Source of the DNA: Pleurodeles waltl
Lineage: Eukaryota > Chordata > Amphibia > Caudata > Salamandridae
Assembly: GCF_031143425.1 (NCBI RefSeq)
Contig: NW_027150013.1
Location: forward strand, 62,001 to 126,000
Length of the DNA stretch: 64,000 nt
Reading direction: 5' to 3'
Shown here one piece after another: positions 45,615-59,300 of the stretch. Numbering within the stretch: position 1 is the first letter of the stretch; each line of letters opens with the position of its first letter. The notes beneath the pieces were generated by a model. The model was not told where the DNA came from and searched no databases. It saw only the letters and a program-made list of their open reading frames with translations. The position numbers and the translations under genes are program-made.

Positions 45615-48600
45615 TCACCCCGTCTTGGATTCCACTAGGTCTCTAGTTTTCAGAAATGCACAGGTTTGGTAGGTTTCCTTAGGTGGCGGATGAGCTACAG
45701 GCCAAAATCTACAGGTAGGCACTTTGCAAAAAACACCTCTGTTTTCCTTCAAAAATGTGTCTGTATCCACTTTGCGCTTTGGGGCATTTCCTGTCACGGG
45801 CGCTAGGCCTACCCACACAAGTGAGGTATCATTTTTATCGGGAGACGTGGGGGAACGCTGGGTGGAAGGAAATTCGTGGCTCCTCTTAGATTCCAGAACT
45901 TTCTGCCACAGAAATGTGAGGAACATGTGTTTTTTTAGCCAAATTTTGAGGTTTGCAAAGGATTCTGGGTAACAGAACCTGGTCCGAGCCACACAAGTCA
46001 CCCCATCTTGGATTCCCCTAGGTCTCTAGTTTTCAGGAATGCACAGGTTTGGTAGGTTTCCCTAAGTGGCGGCTGAGCTACAGGCCAAAATCTACAGGTA
46101 GGCAGTTTGCAAAAAACACCTCTGTTTTCCTTCAAAAATTTGTCTGTGTCCACGTTGCGCTTTGGGGCGTTTCCTGTTGCGGGCGCTAGGCCTACCCACA
46201 CAAGTGAGGTATCATTTTTATCGGGAGACGTGGGGGAACGCTGGGTGGAATGAAATTTGTGGCTCCCGTCAGATTCCAGAAATATCTGCCACAGAAATGT
46301 GAGGAACATGTGTTTTTTTAGCCAAATTTTGAGGTTTGCAAAGGATTCTGGGTAACAGAACCTGGTCCGAGCCACACAAGTCACCCCATCTTCGATTCCC
46401 CTAGGTCTCTAGTTTTCAGGAATGCACAGGTTTGGTAGGTTTCCCTAGGTGGCGGCTGAGCTACAGGCCAAAATCTACAGGTAGGCACTTTGCAAAAAAC
46501 ACCTCTGTTTTCCTTCAAAAATTTGGCTGTGTCCACGTTGTGCTTTGGGGCGTTTCCTGTCGCGGGCGCTAGGCCTACCCACACAAGTGAAGTATCATTT
46601 TTATCGGGAGACGTGGGGGATGCTGGGTGGAAGGAATTTTGTGGCTCCTCTCAGATTCCAGAACTTTCTGCCACAGAAATGTGAGGAACATGTGTTTTTT
46701 TAGCCACATTTTGAGGTTTGCAAAGGATTCTGGGTAACAGAACCTGGTCCGAGCCACACAAGTCACCCCATCTTGGATTCCCCTAGGTCTCTAGTTTTCA
46801 GAAATGCACAGGTTTGGTAGGTTTCCATAGGTGGCGGCTGAGCTACAGGCCAAAATCTACAGGTAGGCACTTTGCAAAAAACACCTCTGTTTTCCTTCAA
46901 AAATTTGGCTGTGTCCACGTTGCGCTTTGGGGCGTTTCCTGTCGCGGGCGCTAGGCCTACCCACACAAGTGAGGTATCATTTTTATCGGGAGATGTGAGG
47001 GGACGCTGGGTGGAAGGAATTTTGTGGCTCCTCTCAGATTCCAGAACTTTCTGCCACAGAAATGTGAGGAACATGTGTTTTTTTAGCCACATTTTGAGGT
47101 TTGCAAAGGATTCTGGGTAACAGAACCAGGTCCGAGCCACACAAGTCACCCCATCTTGGATTCCCCTAGGTCTCTAGTTTTCAGAAATGCACAGGTTTGG
47201 TAGGTTTCCCTAGGTGGCGGCTGAGCTACAGGCCAAAATCTACAGGTAGGCACTTTGCAAAAAACACCTCTGATTTCCTTCAAAAATTTGGCTGTGTCCA
47301 CGTTGCGCTTTGGGGCGTTTCCTGTCGCGGGCGCTAGGCCTACCCACACAAGTGAGGTATCATTTTTATCGGGAGACGTGGGGGGACGCTGGGTGGAAGG
47401 ATTTTTGTGGCTCCTCTCAGATTCCAGAACTTTCTGCCACAGAAATGTGAGGACCATGTGTTTTTTTTGCTACATTTTGAGGTTTGCAAAGGATTCTGGG
47501 TAACAGAACCTGGTCCGAGCCACACAAGTCACCCCATCTTGGAATCCCCTAGGTCTCTAGTTTTCAGAAATGCACAGGATTGGTAGGTTTCCCTAGGTGG
47601 CGGCTGAGCTACAGGCCAAAATCTACAGGTAGGCACTTTGCAAAAAACACCTCTGTTTTCCTTCAAATATTTGGCTGTGTCCACGTTGCGCTTTGGGGCG
47701 TTTCCTGTTGCGGGCGCTAGGCCTACCCACACAAGTGAGGTATCATTTTTATCGGGAGACGTGGGGGAACGCTGGGTGGAGGAAAATTTGTGGCTCCCCT
47801 CAGATTCCAGAACTTTCTGCCACAGAAATGTGAGGAACATGTGTTTTTTTAGCCAAATTTTGAGGTTTGCAAAGGATTCTGGGTAACAGAACCTGGTCCG
47901 AGCCACACAAGTCACCCCATCTTGGATTCCCCTAGGTCTCTAGTTTTCAGAAATGCACAGGTTTGGTAGGTTTCCCTAGGTGGCGGCTGAGCTACAGGCC
48001 AAAATCTACAGGTAGGCACTTTGCAAAAAACACCTCTGTTTTCCTTCAAAAATTTGGCTGTGTCCACGTTGCGCTTTGGGGCATTTCCTGTCACGGGCGC
48101 TAGGCCTACCCACACAAGTGAGGTATAATTTTTATCGGGAGACGTGGGGGAACGCTGGGTGGAAGGAAATTCGTGGCTCCTCTTAGATTCCAGAACTTTA
48201 TGCCACAGAAATGTGAGGAACATGTGTTTTTTTAGCCAAATTTTGAGGTTTGCAAAGGATTCTGGGTAACAGAACCTGGTCCGAGCCACACAAGTCACCC
48301 CATCTTGGATTCCCCTAGGTCTCTAGTTTTCAGGAATGCACAGGTTTGGTAGGTTTCCCTAGGTGGCGGCTGAGCTACAGGCCAAAATCTACAGGTAGGC
48401 ACTTTGCAAAAAACACCTCTGTTTTCCTTCAAAAATTTGGCTGTGTCCACGTTGCGCTTTGGGGCGTTTCCTGTTGCGGGCGCTAGGCCTACCCACACAA
48501 GTGAGGTATCATTTTTATCGGGAGACGTGGGGGAACGCTGGGTGGAAGGAAATTTGTGGCTCCCCTCAGATTCCAGAACTTTCTGTTACAGAAATGTGCG

Positions 48601-50973
48601 GAACATGTGTTTTTTTAGCCAAATTTTGAGGTTTGCAAAGGATTCTGGGTAACAGAACCTGGTCCGAGCCACACAAGTCACCCCGTCTTGGATTCCCCTA
48701 GGTCTCTAGTTTTCAGAAATGCACAGGTTTGGTAGGTTTCCTTAGGTGGCGGCCGAGCTACAGGCCAAAATCTACAGGTAGGCACTTTGCAAAAAACACC
48801 TCTGTTTTCCTTCAAAAATTTGGCTGTGTCCACGTTGCGCTTTGGGGCATTTCCTGTCACGGGCGCTAGGCCTACCCACACAAGTGAGGTATCATTTTTA
48901 TCGGGAGACGTGGGGGAACGCTGGGTAGAAGGAAATTCGTGGCTCCTCTTAGATTCCAGAACTTTCTGCCACAGAAATGTGAGGAACATGTGTTTTTTTA
49001 GCCAAATTTTGAGGTTTGCAAAGGATTCTGGGTAACAGAACCTGGTCCGAGCCACACAAGTCACCCCATCTTGGATTCCCCTAGGTCTCTAGATTTCAGG
49101 AATGCACAGGTTTGGTAGGTTTCCCTAAGTGGCGGCTGAGCTACAGGCCAAAATCTACAGGTAGGCACTTTGCAAAAAAAACCTCTGATTTCCTTCAAAA
49201 ATTTGGCTGTGTCCACGTTGCGCTTTGGGGCGTATCCTGTCGCGGGCGCTAGGCCTACCCACACAAGTGAGGTATCATTTTTATCGGGAGACGTGGGGGA
49301 ACGCTGGGTGGAAGGAAATTTGTGGCTCCTCTCAGATTCCAGAACTTTCTGCCACAGAAATGTGAGGAACATGTGTTTTTTTAGCCAAATTTTGAGGTTT
49401 GCAAAGGATTCTGGGTAACAGAACCTGGTCCGAGCCACACAAGTCACCCCATCTTGGATTCCCCTAGGTCTATAGTTTTCAGAAATGCACAGGTTTGGTA
49501 GGTTTCCCTAGGTGGCGGCTGAGCTAGAGGCCAAAATCTACAGGTAGGCACTTTGCAAAAAACACCTCTGTTTTCCTTCAAAAATTTGGCTGTGTCCACG
49601 TTGCGCTTTGGGGCGTTTCCTGTTGCGGGCGCTAGGCCTACCCACACAAGTGAGGTATCATTTTTATCGGGAGACGTGGGGGAACGCTGGATGGAAAGAA
49701 ATTTGTGGCTCCCCTCAGATTCCAGAACTTTCTGCCACAGAAATGTGAGGAACATGTGTTTTTTTAGCCAAATTTTGAGGTTTGCAAAGGATTCTGGGTA
49801 ACAGAACCTGGTCCGAGCCACACAAGTCACCCCATCTTGGATTCTCCTAGGTCTCTAGTTTTCAGAAATGCACAGGTTTGGTAGGTTTCCCTAGGTGGCG
49901 GCTGAGCTAGAGGCCAAAATCTACAGGTAGGCACTTTGCAAAAAACACCTCTGTTTTCCTTCAAAAATTTGGCTGTCTCCACGTTGCGCTTTGGGGCGTT
50001 TCCTGTTGCGGGCGCTAGGCCTACCCACACAAGTGAGGTATCATTTTTATCGGGAGACGTGGGGGAACGCTGGGTGGAAGGAAATTTGTGGCTCCCCTCA
50101 GATTCCAGAACTTTCTGCCACAGAAATGTGAGGAACATGTGTTTTTTTAGCCAAATTTTGAGGTTTGCAAAGGATTCTGGGTAACAGAACCTGGCCCGAG
50201 CCACACAAGTCACCCCATCTTGGATTCCCCTAGGTCTCTAGTTTTCAGGAATGCACAGGTTTGGTAGGTTTCCCTAGGTGGCGGCTGAGCTACAGGCCAA
50301 AATCTACAGGTAGGCACTTTGCAAAAAACACCTCTGTTTTCCTTCAAAAATTTGGCTGTGTCCACGTTGCGCTTTGGGGCGTTTCCTGTCGCGGGCGCCA
50401 GGCCTACCCACACAAGTGAGGTATAATTTTTATCGGGAGACGTGGGGGATGCTGGGTGGAAGGAATTTTGTGGCTCCTCTCAGATTCCAGAACTTTCTGC
50501 CACAGAAATGTGAGGAACATGTGTTTTTTTAGCCACATTTTGAGGTTTGCAAAGGATTCTGGGTAACAGAACCTGGTCCGAGCCACACAAGTCACCCCAT
50601 CTTGGATTCCCCTAGGTCTCTAGTTTTCAGAAATGCACAGGTTTGGTAGGTTTCCATAGGTGGCGGCTGAGCTACAGGCCAAAATCTACAGGTAGGCACT
50701 TTGCAAAAAACACCTCTGTTTTCCTTCAAAAATTTGGCTGTGTCCACGTTGCGCTTTGGGTCGTTTCCTGTAGCGGGCGCTAGGCCTACCCCACAAGTGA
50801 GGTATCATTTTTATCGGGAGACGTGGGGGAACGCTGGGTGGAAGGAAATTTGTGGCTCCCCTCAGATTCCAGAAATATCTGCCACAGAAATGTGAGGAAC
50901 ATGTGTTTTTTTAGCCAAATTTTGAGGTTTGCAAAGGATTCTGGGTAACAGAACCTGGTCCGAGCCACACAAG
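45615..50973 (+). repeat. HOR block D, copy 1 (14 monomers)
   Basis: Monomers start at 45615 (d), 45998 (f, 'agaaatatctgcc'), 46381 (g, 'gttgtgctttgg'), 46763 (h, 'gtgaggggacg'), 47146 (a), 47529 (b), 47912 (l), 48295 (j), 48678 (e), 49061 (p), 49444 (q), 49827 (q2, 'gattctcctagg'), 50210 (r) and 50592 (h/c hybrid with 'tgtagcggg'). The series is repeated from 51739 with two monomers lost. A short g-h pair (50974-51738) lies between the two copies. Confidence 0.9.
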
Positions 50974-51738
50974 TCACCCCATCTTGGATTCCCCTAGGTC
51001 TCTAGTTTTCAGGAATGCACAGGTTTGGTAGGTTTCCCTAGGTGGCGGCTGAGCTACAGGCCAAAATCTACAGGTAGGCACTTTGCAAAAAACACCTCTG
51101 TTTTCCTTCAAAAATTTGGCTGTGTCCACGTTGTGCTTTGGGGCGTTTCCTGTCGCGGGCGCTAGGCCTACCCACACAAGTGAAGTATCATTTTTATCGG
51201 GAGACGTGGGGGAAGCTGGGTGGAAGGAATTTTGTGGCTCCTCTCAGATTCCAGAACTTTCTGCCACAGAAATGTGAGGAACATGTGTTTTTTTAGCCAC
51301 ATTTTGAGGTTTGCAAAGGATTCTGGGTAACAGAACCTGGTCCGAGCCACACAAGTCACCCCATCTTGGATTCCCCTAGGTCTCTAGTTTTCAGAAATGC
51401 ACAGGTTTGGTAGGTTTCCATAGGTGGCGGCTGAGCTACAGGCCAAAATCTACAGGTAGGCACTTTGCAAAAAACACCTCTGTTTTCCTTCAAAAATTTG
51501 GCTGTGTCCACGTTGCGCTTTGGGGCGTTTCCTGTCGCGGGCGCTAGGCCTACCCACACAAGTGAGGTATCATTTTTATCGGGAGACGTGAGGGGACGCT
51601 GGGTGGAAGGAATTTTGTGGCTCCTCTCAGATTCCAGAACTTTCTGCCACAGAAATGTGAGGAACATGTGTTTTTTTAGCCACATTTTGAGGTTTGCAAA
51701 GGATTCTGGGTAACAGAACCTGGTCCGAGCCACACAAG
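50974..51738 (+). repeat. g-h pair between the two D copies
   Basis: Monomers start at 50974 (g, 'gttgtgctttgg' with 'ggggaagctgg') and 51356 (h, 'gtgaggggacg'). They are the same types as 46381 and 46763. The form 'ggggaagctgg' is shared only with 52505, not with 46381, so the pair is closer to copy 2. Confidence 0.87.
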
Positions 51739-52504
51739 TCACCCCGTCTTGGATTCCACTAGGTCTCTAGTTTTCAGAAATGCACAGGTTTGGTAGGTTT
51801 CCTTAGGTGGCGGATGAGCTACAGGCCAAAATCTACAGGTAGGCACTTTGCAAAAAACACCTCTGTTTTCCTTCAAAAATGTGTCTGTATCCACGTTGCG
51901 CTTTGGGGCATTTCCTGTCACGGGCGCTAGGCCTACCCACACAAGTGAGGTATCATTTTTATCGGGAGACGTGGGGGAACGCTGGGTGGAAGGACATTCG
52001 TGGCTCCTCTTAGATTCCAGAACTTTCTGCCACAGAAATGTGAGGAACATGTGTTTTTTTAGCCAAATTTTGAGGTTTGCAAAGGATTCTGGGTAACAGA
52101 ACCTGGTCCGAGCCACACAAGTCACCCCATCTTGGATTCCCCTAGGTCTCTAGTTTTCAGGAATGCACAGGTTTGGTAGGTTTCCCTAAGTGGCGGCTGA
52201 GCTACAGGCCAAAATCTACAGGTAGGCAGTTTGCAAAAAACACCTCTGTTTTCCTTCAAAAATTTGTCTGTGTCCACGTTGCGCTTTGGGGCGTTTCCTG
52301 TTGCGGGCGCTAGGCCTACCCACACAAGTGAGGTATCATTTTTATCGGGAGACGTGGGGGAACGCTGGGTGGAAGGAAATTTGTGGCTCCCCTCAGATTC
52401 CAGAAATATCTGCCACAGAAATGTGAGGAACATGTGTTTTTTTAGCCAAATTTTGAGGTTTGCAAAGGATTCTGGGTAACAGAACCTGGTCCGAGCCACA
52501 CAAG

Positions 52505-52886
52505 TCACCCCATCTTGGATTCCCCTAGGTCTCTAGTTTTCAGGAATGCACAGGTTTGGTAGGTTTCCCTAGGTGGCGGCTGAGCTACAGGCCAAAATCT
52601 ACAGGTAGGCACTTTGCAAAAAACACCTCTGTTTTCCTTCAAAAATTTGGCTGTGTCCACGTTGTGCTTTGGGGCGTTTCCTGTCGCGGGCGCTAGGCCT
52701 ACCCACACAAGTGAAGTATCATTTTTATCGGGAGACGTGGGGGAAGCTGGGTGGAAGGAATTTTGTGGCTCCTCTCAGATTCCAGAACTTTCTGCCACAG
52801 AAATGTGAGGAACATGTGTTTTTTTAGCCACATTTTGAGGTTTGCAAAGGATTCTGGGTAACAGAACCAGGTCCGAGCCACACAAG
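52505..52886 (+). repeat. Hybrid monomer g/h
   Basis: It is g through 'ggggaagctgg' (near 52745), but ends with the h-type 'agaaccaggtcc' (near 52867) and is followed by an a unit as h would be. The switch falls between those points. Relative to 46381-47145 one monomer is missing. Confidence 0.84.
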
Positions 52887-54035
52887 TCACCCCATCTTGG
52901 ATTCCCCTAGGTCTCTAGTTTTCAGAAATGCACAGGTTTGGTAGGTTTCCCTAGGTGGCGGCTGAGCTACAGGCCAAAATCTACAGGTAGGCACTTTGCA
53001 AAAAACACCTCTGATTTCCTTAAAAAATTTGGCTGTGTCCACGTTGCGCTTTGGGGCGCTTCCTGTCGCGGGCGCTAGGCCTACCCACACAAGTGAGGTA
53101 TCATTTTTATCGGGAGACGTGGGGGGACGCTGGGTGGAAGGATTTTTGTGGCTCCTCTCAGATTCCAGAACTTTCTGCCACAGAAATGTGAGGACCATGT
53201 GTTTTTTTAGCTACATTTTGAGGTTTGCAAAGGATTCTGGGTAACAGAACCTGGTCCGAGCCACACAAGTCACCCCATCTTGGAATCCCCTAGGTCTCTA
53301 GTTTTCAGAAATGCACAGGATTGGTAGGTTTCCCTAGGTGGCGGCTGAGCTACAGGCCAAAATCTACAGGTAGGCACTTTGCAAAAAACACCTCTGTTTT
53401 CCTTCAAATATTTGGCTGTGTCCACGTTGCGCTTTGGGGCGTTTCCTGTTGCGGGCGCTAGGCCTACCCACACAAGTGAGGTATCATTTTTATCGGGAGA
53501 CGTGGGGGAACGCTGGGTGGAGGAAAATTTGTGGCTCCCCTCAGATTCCAGAACTTTCTGCCACAGAAATGTGAGGAACATGTGTTTTTTTAGCCAAATT
53601 TTGAGGTTTGCAAAGGATTCTGGGTAACAGAACCTGGTCCGAGCCACACAAGTCACCCCATCTTGGATTCCCCTAGGTCTCTAGTTTTCAGAAATGCACA
53701 GGTTTGGTAGGTTTCCCTAGGTGGCGGCTGAGCTACAGGCCAAAATCTACAGGTAGGCACTTTGCAAAAAACACCTCTGTTTTCCTTCAAAAATTTGGCT
53801 GTGTCCACGTTGCGCTTTGGGGCATTTCCTGTCACGGGCGCTAGGCCTACCCACACAAGTGAGGTATCATTTTTATCGGGAGACGTGGGGGAACGCTGGG
53901 TGGAAGGAAATTCGTGGCTCCTCTTAGATTCCAGAACTTTATGCCACAGAAATGTGAGGAACATGTGTTTTTTTAGCCAAATTTTGAGATTTGCAAAGGA
54001 TTCTGGGTAACAGAACCTGGTCCGAGCCACACAAG

Positions 54036-54418
54036 TCACCCCATCTTGGATTCCCCTAGGTCTCTAGTTTTCAGGAATGCACAGGTTTGGTAGGTTTCCT
54101 TAGGTGGCGGCTGAGCTACAGGCCAAAATCTACAGGTAGGCACTTTGCAAAAAACACCTCTGTTTTCCTTCAAAAATTTGGCTGTGTCCACGTTGCGCTT
54201 TGGGGCATTTCCTGTCACGGGCGCTAGGCCTACCCACACAAGTGAGGTATCATTTTTATCGGGAGACGTGGGGGAACGCTGGGTAGAAGGAAATTCGTGG
54301 CTCCTCTTAGATTCCAGAACTTTCTGCCACAGAAATGTGAGGAACATGTGTTTTTTTAGCCAAATTTTGAGGTTTGCAAAGGATTCTGGGTAACAGAACC
54401 TGGTCCGAGCCACACAAG
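54036..54418 (+). repeat. Hybrid monomer j/e
   Basis: It starts like the j unit at 48295 ('ccccatcttgg', 'ttttcaggaatgc') and continues like the e unit at 48678 ('ttccttaggtgg' onward). The switch lies between about 54074 and 54098. It removes one monomer relative to copy 1 of block D. Confidence 0.84.
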
Positions 54419-56332
54419 TCACCCCATCTTGGATTCCCCTAGGTCTCTAGTTTTCAGGAATGCACAGGTTTGGTAGGTTTCCCTAGGTGGCGGCTGAGCT
54501 ACAGGCCAAAATCTACAGGTAGGCACTTTGCAAAAAACACCTCTGTTTTCCTTCAAAAATTTGGCTGTGTCCACGTTGCGCTTTGGGGCGTTTCCTGTCG
54601 CGGGCGCTAGGCCTACCCACACAAGTGAGGTATCATTTTTATCGGGAGACGTGGGGGAACGCTGGGTGGAAGGAAATTTGTGGCTCCTCTCAGATTCCAG
54701 AACTTTCTGCCACAGAAATGTGAGGAACATGTGTTTTTTTAGCCAAATTTTGAGGTTTGCAAAGGATTCTGGGTAACAGAACCTGGTCCGAGCCACACAA
54801 GTCACCCCATCTTGGATTCCCCTAGGTCTCTAGTTTTCAGAAATGCACAGGTTTGGTAGGTTTCCCTAGGTGGCGGCTGAGCTAGAGGCCAAAATCTACA
54901 GGTAGGCACTTTGCAAAAAACACCTCTGTTTTCCTTCAAAAATTTGGCTGTGTCCACGTTGCGCTTTGGGGCGTTTCCTGTTGCGGGCGCTAGGCCTACC
55001 CACACAAGTGAGGTATCATTTTTATCGGGAGACGTGGGGGAACGCTGGGTGGAAAGAAATTTGTGGCTCCCCTCAGATTCCAGAACTTTCTGCCACAGAA
55101 ATGTGAGGAACATGTGTTTTTTTAGCCAAATTTTGAGGTTTGCAAAGGATTCTGGGTAACAGAACCTGGTCCGAGCCACACAAGTCACCCCATCTTGGAT
55201 TCTCCTAGGTCTCTAGTTTTCAGAAATGCACAGGTTTGGTAGGTTTCCCTAGGTGGCGGCTGAGCTAGAGGCCAAAATCTACAGGTAGGCACTTTGCAAA
55301 AAACACCTCTGTTTTCCTTCAAAAATTTGGCTGTCTCCACGTTGCGCTTTGGGGCGTTTCCTGTTGCGGGCGCTAGGCCTACCCACACAAGTGAGGTATC
55401 ATTTTTATCGGGAGACGTGGGGGAACGCTGGGTGGAAGGAAATTTGTGGCTCCCCTCAGATTCCAGAACTTTCTGCCACAGAAATGTGAGGAACATGTGT
55501 TTTTTTAGCCAAATTTTGAGGTTTGCAAAGGATTCTGGGTAACAGAACCTGTTCCGAGCCACACAAGTCACCCCATCTTGGATTCCCCTAGGTCTCTAGT
55601 TTTCAGGAATGCACAGGTTTGGTAGGTTTCCCTAGGTGGCGGCTGAGCTACAGGCCAAAATCTACAGGTAGGCACTTTGCAAAAAACACCTCTGTTTTCC
55701 TTCAAAAATTTGGCTGTGTCCACGTTGCGCTTTGGGGCGTTTCCTGTCGCGGGCGCTAGGCCTACCCACACAAGTGAGGTATAATTTTTATCGGGAGACG
55801 TGGGGGATGCTGGGTGGAAGGAATTTTGTGGCTCCTCTCAGATTCCAGAACTTTCTGCCACAGAAATGTGAGGAACATGTGTTTTTTTAGCCACATTTTG
55901 AGGTTTGCAAAGGATTCTGGGTAACATAACCTGGTCCGAGCCACACAAGTCTCCCCATCTTGGATTCCCCTAGGTCTCTAGTTTTCAGAAATGCACAGGT
56001 TTGGTAGGTTTCCATAGGTGGCGGCTGAGCTACAGGCCAAAATCTACAGGTAGGCACTTTGCAAAAAACACCTCTGTTTTCCTTAAAAAATTTGGCTGTG
56101 TCCACGTTGCGCTTTGGGGCGTTTCCTGTCGCGGGCGCTAGGCCTACCCACACAAGTGAGGTATCATTTTTATCGGGAGACGTGGGGGGACGCTGGGTGG
56201 AAGGAATTTTGTGGCTCCTCTCAGATTCCAGAACTTTCTGCCACAGAAATGTGAGGAACATGTGTTTTTTTAGCCACATTTTGAGGTTTGCAAAGGATTC
56301 TGGGTAACAGAACCTGGTCCGAGCCACACAAG

Positions 56333-59300
56333 TCACCCCATCTTGGATTCCCCTAGGTCTCTAGTTTTCAGAAATGCACAGGTTTGGTAGGTTTCCCTAG
56401 GTGGCGGCTGAGCTACAGGCCAAAATCTACAGGTAGGCACTTTGCAAAAAACACCTCTGATTTCCTTAAAAAATTTGGCTGTGTCCACGTTGCGCTTTGG
56501 GGCGTTTCCTGTCGCGGGCGCTAGGCCTACCCACACAAGTGAGGTATCATTTTTATCGGGAGACGTGGGGGGACGCTGGGTGGAAGGAATTTTGTGGCTC
56601 CTCTCAGATTCCAGAACTTTCTGCCACAGAAATGTGAGGAACATGTGTTTTTTTAGCTACATTTTGAGGTTTGCAAAGGATACTGGGTAACAGAACCTGG
56701 TCCAAGCCACACAAGTCACCCCATCTTGGAATCCCCTAGGTCTCTAGTTTTCAGAAATGCACAGGATTGGTAGGTTTCCCTAGGTGGCGGCTGAGCTACA
56801 GGCCAAAATCTACAGTTAGGCACTTTGCAAAAAACACCTCTGTTTTCCTTCAAATATTTGGCTGTGTCCACGTTGCGCTTTGGGGCGTTTCCTGTTGAGG
56901 GCGCTAGGCCTACCCACACAAGTGAGGTATCATTTTTATCGGGAGACGTGGGGGAACGCTGGGTGGAGGGAAATTTGTGGCTCCCCTCATATTCCAGAAC
57001 TTTCTGCCACAGAAATGTGAGGAACATGTGTTTTTTTAGCCAAATTTTGAGGTTTGCAAAGGATTCTGGGTAACAGAACCTGGTCCGAGCCACACAAGTC
57101 ACCCCATCTTGGATTCCCCTAGGTCTCTAGTTTTCAGAAATGCACAGGTTTGGTAGGTTTCCCTAGGTGGCGGCTGAGCTACAGGCCAAAATCTACAGGT
57201 AGGCACTTTGCAAAAATACCTCTGTTTTCCTTCAAAAATTTGGCTGTGTCCACGTTGCGCTTTGGGGCGTTTCCTGTTGCGGGCGCTAGGCCTACCCCAC
57301 AAGTGAGGTATCATTTTTATCGGGAGACGTGGGGGAACGCTGGGTGGAAGGAAATTTGTGGCTCCCCTCAGATTCCAGAACTTTCTGCCACAGAAATGTG
57401 AGGAACATGTGTTTTTTTAGCCAAATTTTGAGGTTGGCAAAGGATTCTGGGTAACAGAACCTGGTCCGAGCCACACAAGTCACCCCGTCTTGGATTCCAC
57501 TAGGTCTCTAGTTTTCAGAAATGCACAGGTTTGGTAGGTTTCCTTAGGTGGCGGATGAGCTACAGGCCAAAATCTACAGGTAGGCACTTTGCAAAAAACA
57601 CCTCTGTTTTCCTTCAAAAATTTGTCTGTATCCACGTTGCGCTTTGGGGCATTTCCTGTCACGGGCGCTAGGCCTACCCACACAAGTGAGGTATCATTTT
57701 TATCGGGAGACGTGGGGGAACGCTGGGTGGAAGGAAATTTGTGGCTCCTCTCAGATTCCAGAACTTTCTGCCACAGAAATGTGAGGAACATGTGTTTTTT
57801 TAGCCAAATTTTGAGGTTTGCAAAGGATTCTGGGAAACAGAACCTGGTCCGAGCCACACAAGTCACCCCATCTTGGATTCCCCTAGGTCTCTAGTTTTCA
57901 GGAATGCACAGGTTTGGTAGGTTTCCCTAGGTGGCGGCTGAGCTACAGGCCAAAATCTACAGGTAGGCACTTTGCAAAAAAAAACTCTGTTTTCCTTCAA
58001 AAATTTGGCTGTGTCCACGTTGCGCTTTGGGGCGTTTCCTGTCACGGGCGCTAGGCCTACCCACACAAGTGAGGTGTAATTTTGATCGGGAGACGTGGGG
58101 GAACGCTGGGTGGAAGGAATTTTGTGGCTCCTCTCAGATTCCAGAACTTTCTGCCACAGAAATGTGAGGAACATGTGTTTTTTTAGCCACATTTTGAGGT
58201 TTGCAAAGGATTCTGGGTAACAGAACCTGGTCCGAGCCACACAAGTCACCCCATCTTGGATTCCCCTAGGTCTCTAGTTTTCAGAAATGCACAGGTTTGG
58301 TAGGTTTCCCTAGGTGGCGGCTGAGCTACAGGCCAAAATCTACAGGTAGGCACTTTGCAAAAAACACCTCTGTTTTCCTTCAAAAATTTGTCTGTGTCCA
58401 CGTTGCGCTTTGGGGCGTTTTCTGTTGCGGGCGCTAGGCCTACCCACACAAGTGAGGTATCATTTTTATCGGGAGACGTGGGGGAACGCTGGGTGGAAGG
58501 AAATTTGTGGCTCCCCTCAGATTCCAGAACTTTCTGCCACAGAAATGTGAGGAACATGTGTTTTTTTAGCCAAATTTTGAGGTTTGCAAAGGATTCTGGG
58601 TAACAGAACCTGGTCCGAGCCACACAAGTCACCCCGTCTTGGATTTCCCTAGGTCTCTAGTTTTCAGAAATGCACAGGTTTGGTAGGTTTCCTTAGGTGG
58701 CGGCTGAGCTACAGGCCAAAATCTACAGGTAGGCACTTTGCAAAAAACACCTCTGTTTTCCTTAAAAAATTTGGCTGTGTCCACGTTGCGCTTTGGGGCA
58801 TTTCCTGTCACGGACGCTAGGCCTACCCACACAAGTGAGGTATAATTTTTATCGGGAGACGTGGGGGAACGCTGGGTAGAAGGAAATTCGTGGCTCCTCT
58901 TAGATTCCAGAACTTTCTGCCACAGAAATGTGAGGAACATGTGTTTTTTTTGCCAAATTTTGAGGTTTGCAAAGGATTCTGGGTAACAGAACCTGGTCCG
59001 AGCCACACAAGTCACCCCATCTTGGATTCCCCTAGGTCTCTAGTTTTCAGGAATGCACAGATTTGGTAGGTTTCCCTAAGTGGCGGCTGAGCTACAGGCC
59101 AAAATCTACAGGTAGGCACTTTGCAAAAAAAACCTCTGATTTCCTTCAAAAATTTGGCTGTGTCCACGTTGCGCTTTGGGGCGTTTCCTGTCGCGGGCGC
59201 TAGGCCTACCCACACAAGTGAGGTATCATTTTTATCGGGAGACGTGGGGGAACGCTGGGTGGAAGGAAATTTGTGGCTCCTCTCAGATTCCAGAACTTTC

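Larger units (their letters stand above)
51739..56332 (+). repeat. HOR block D, copy 2 (12 monomers)
   Basis: Monomers start at 51739 (d), 52122 (f, 'agaaatatctgcc'), 52505 (g/h hybrid), 52887 (a), 53270 (b), 53653 (l), 54036 (j/e hybrid), 54419 (p-like), 54802 (q), 55185 (q2, 'gattctcctagg'), 55568 (r) and 55950 (h). The offset from copy 1 is 6,124 bp for the first three, drops to 5,741 bp from 52887, and drops again to 5,358 bp from 54419. Each step is one monomer lost at a hybrid. Confidence 0.9.
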
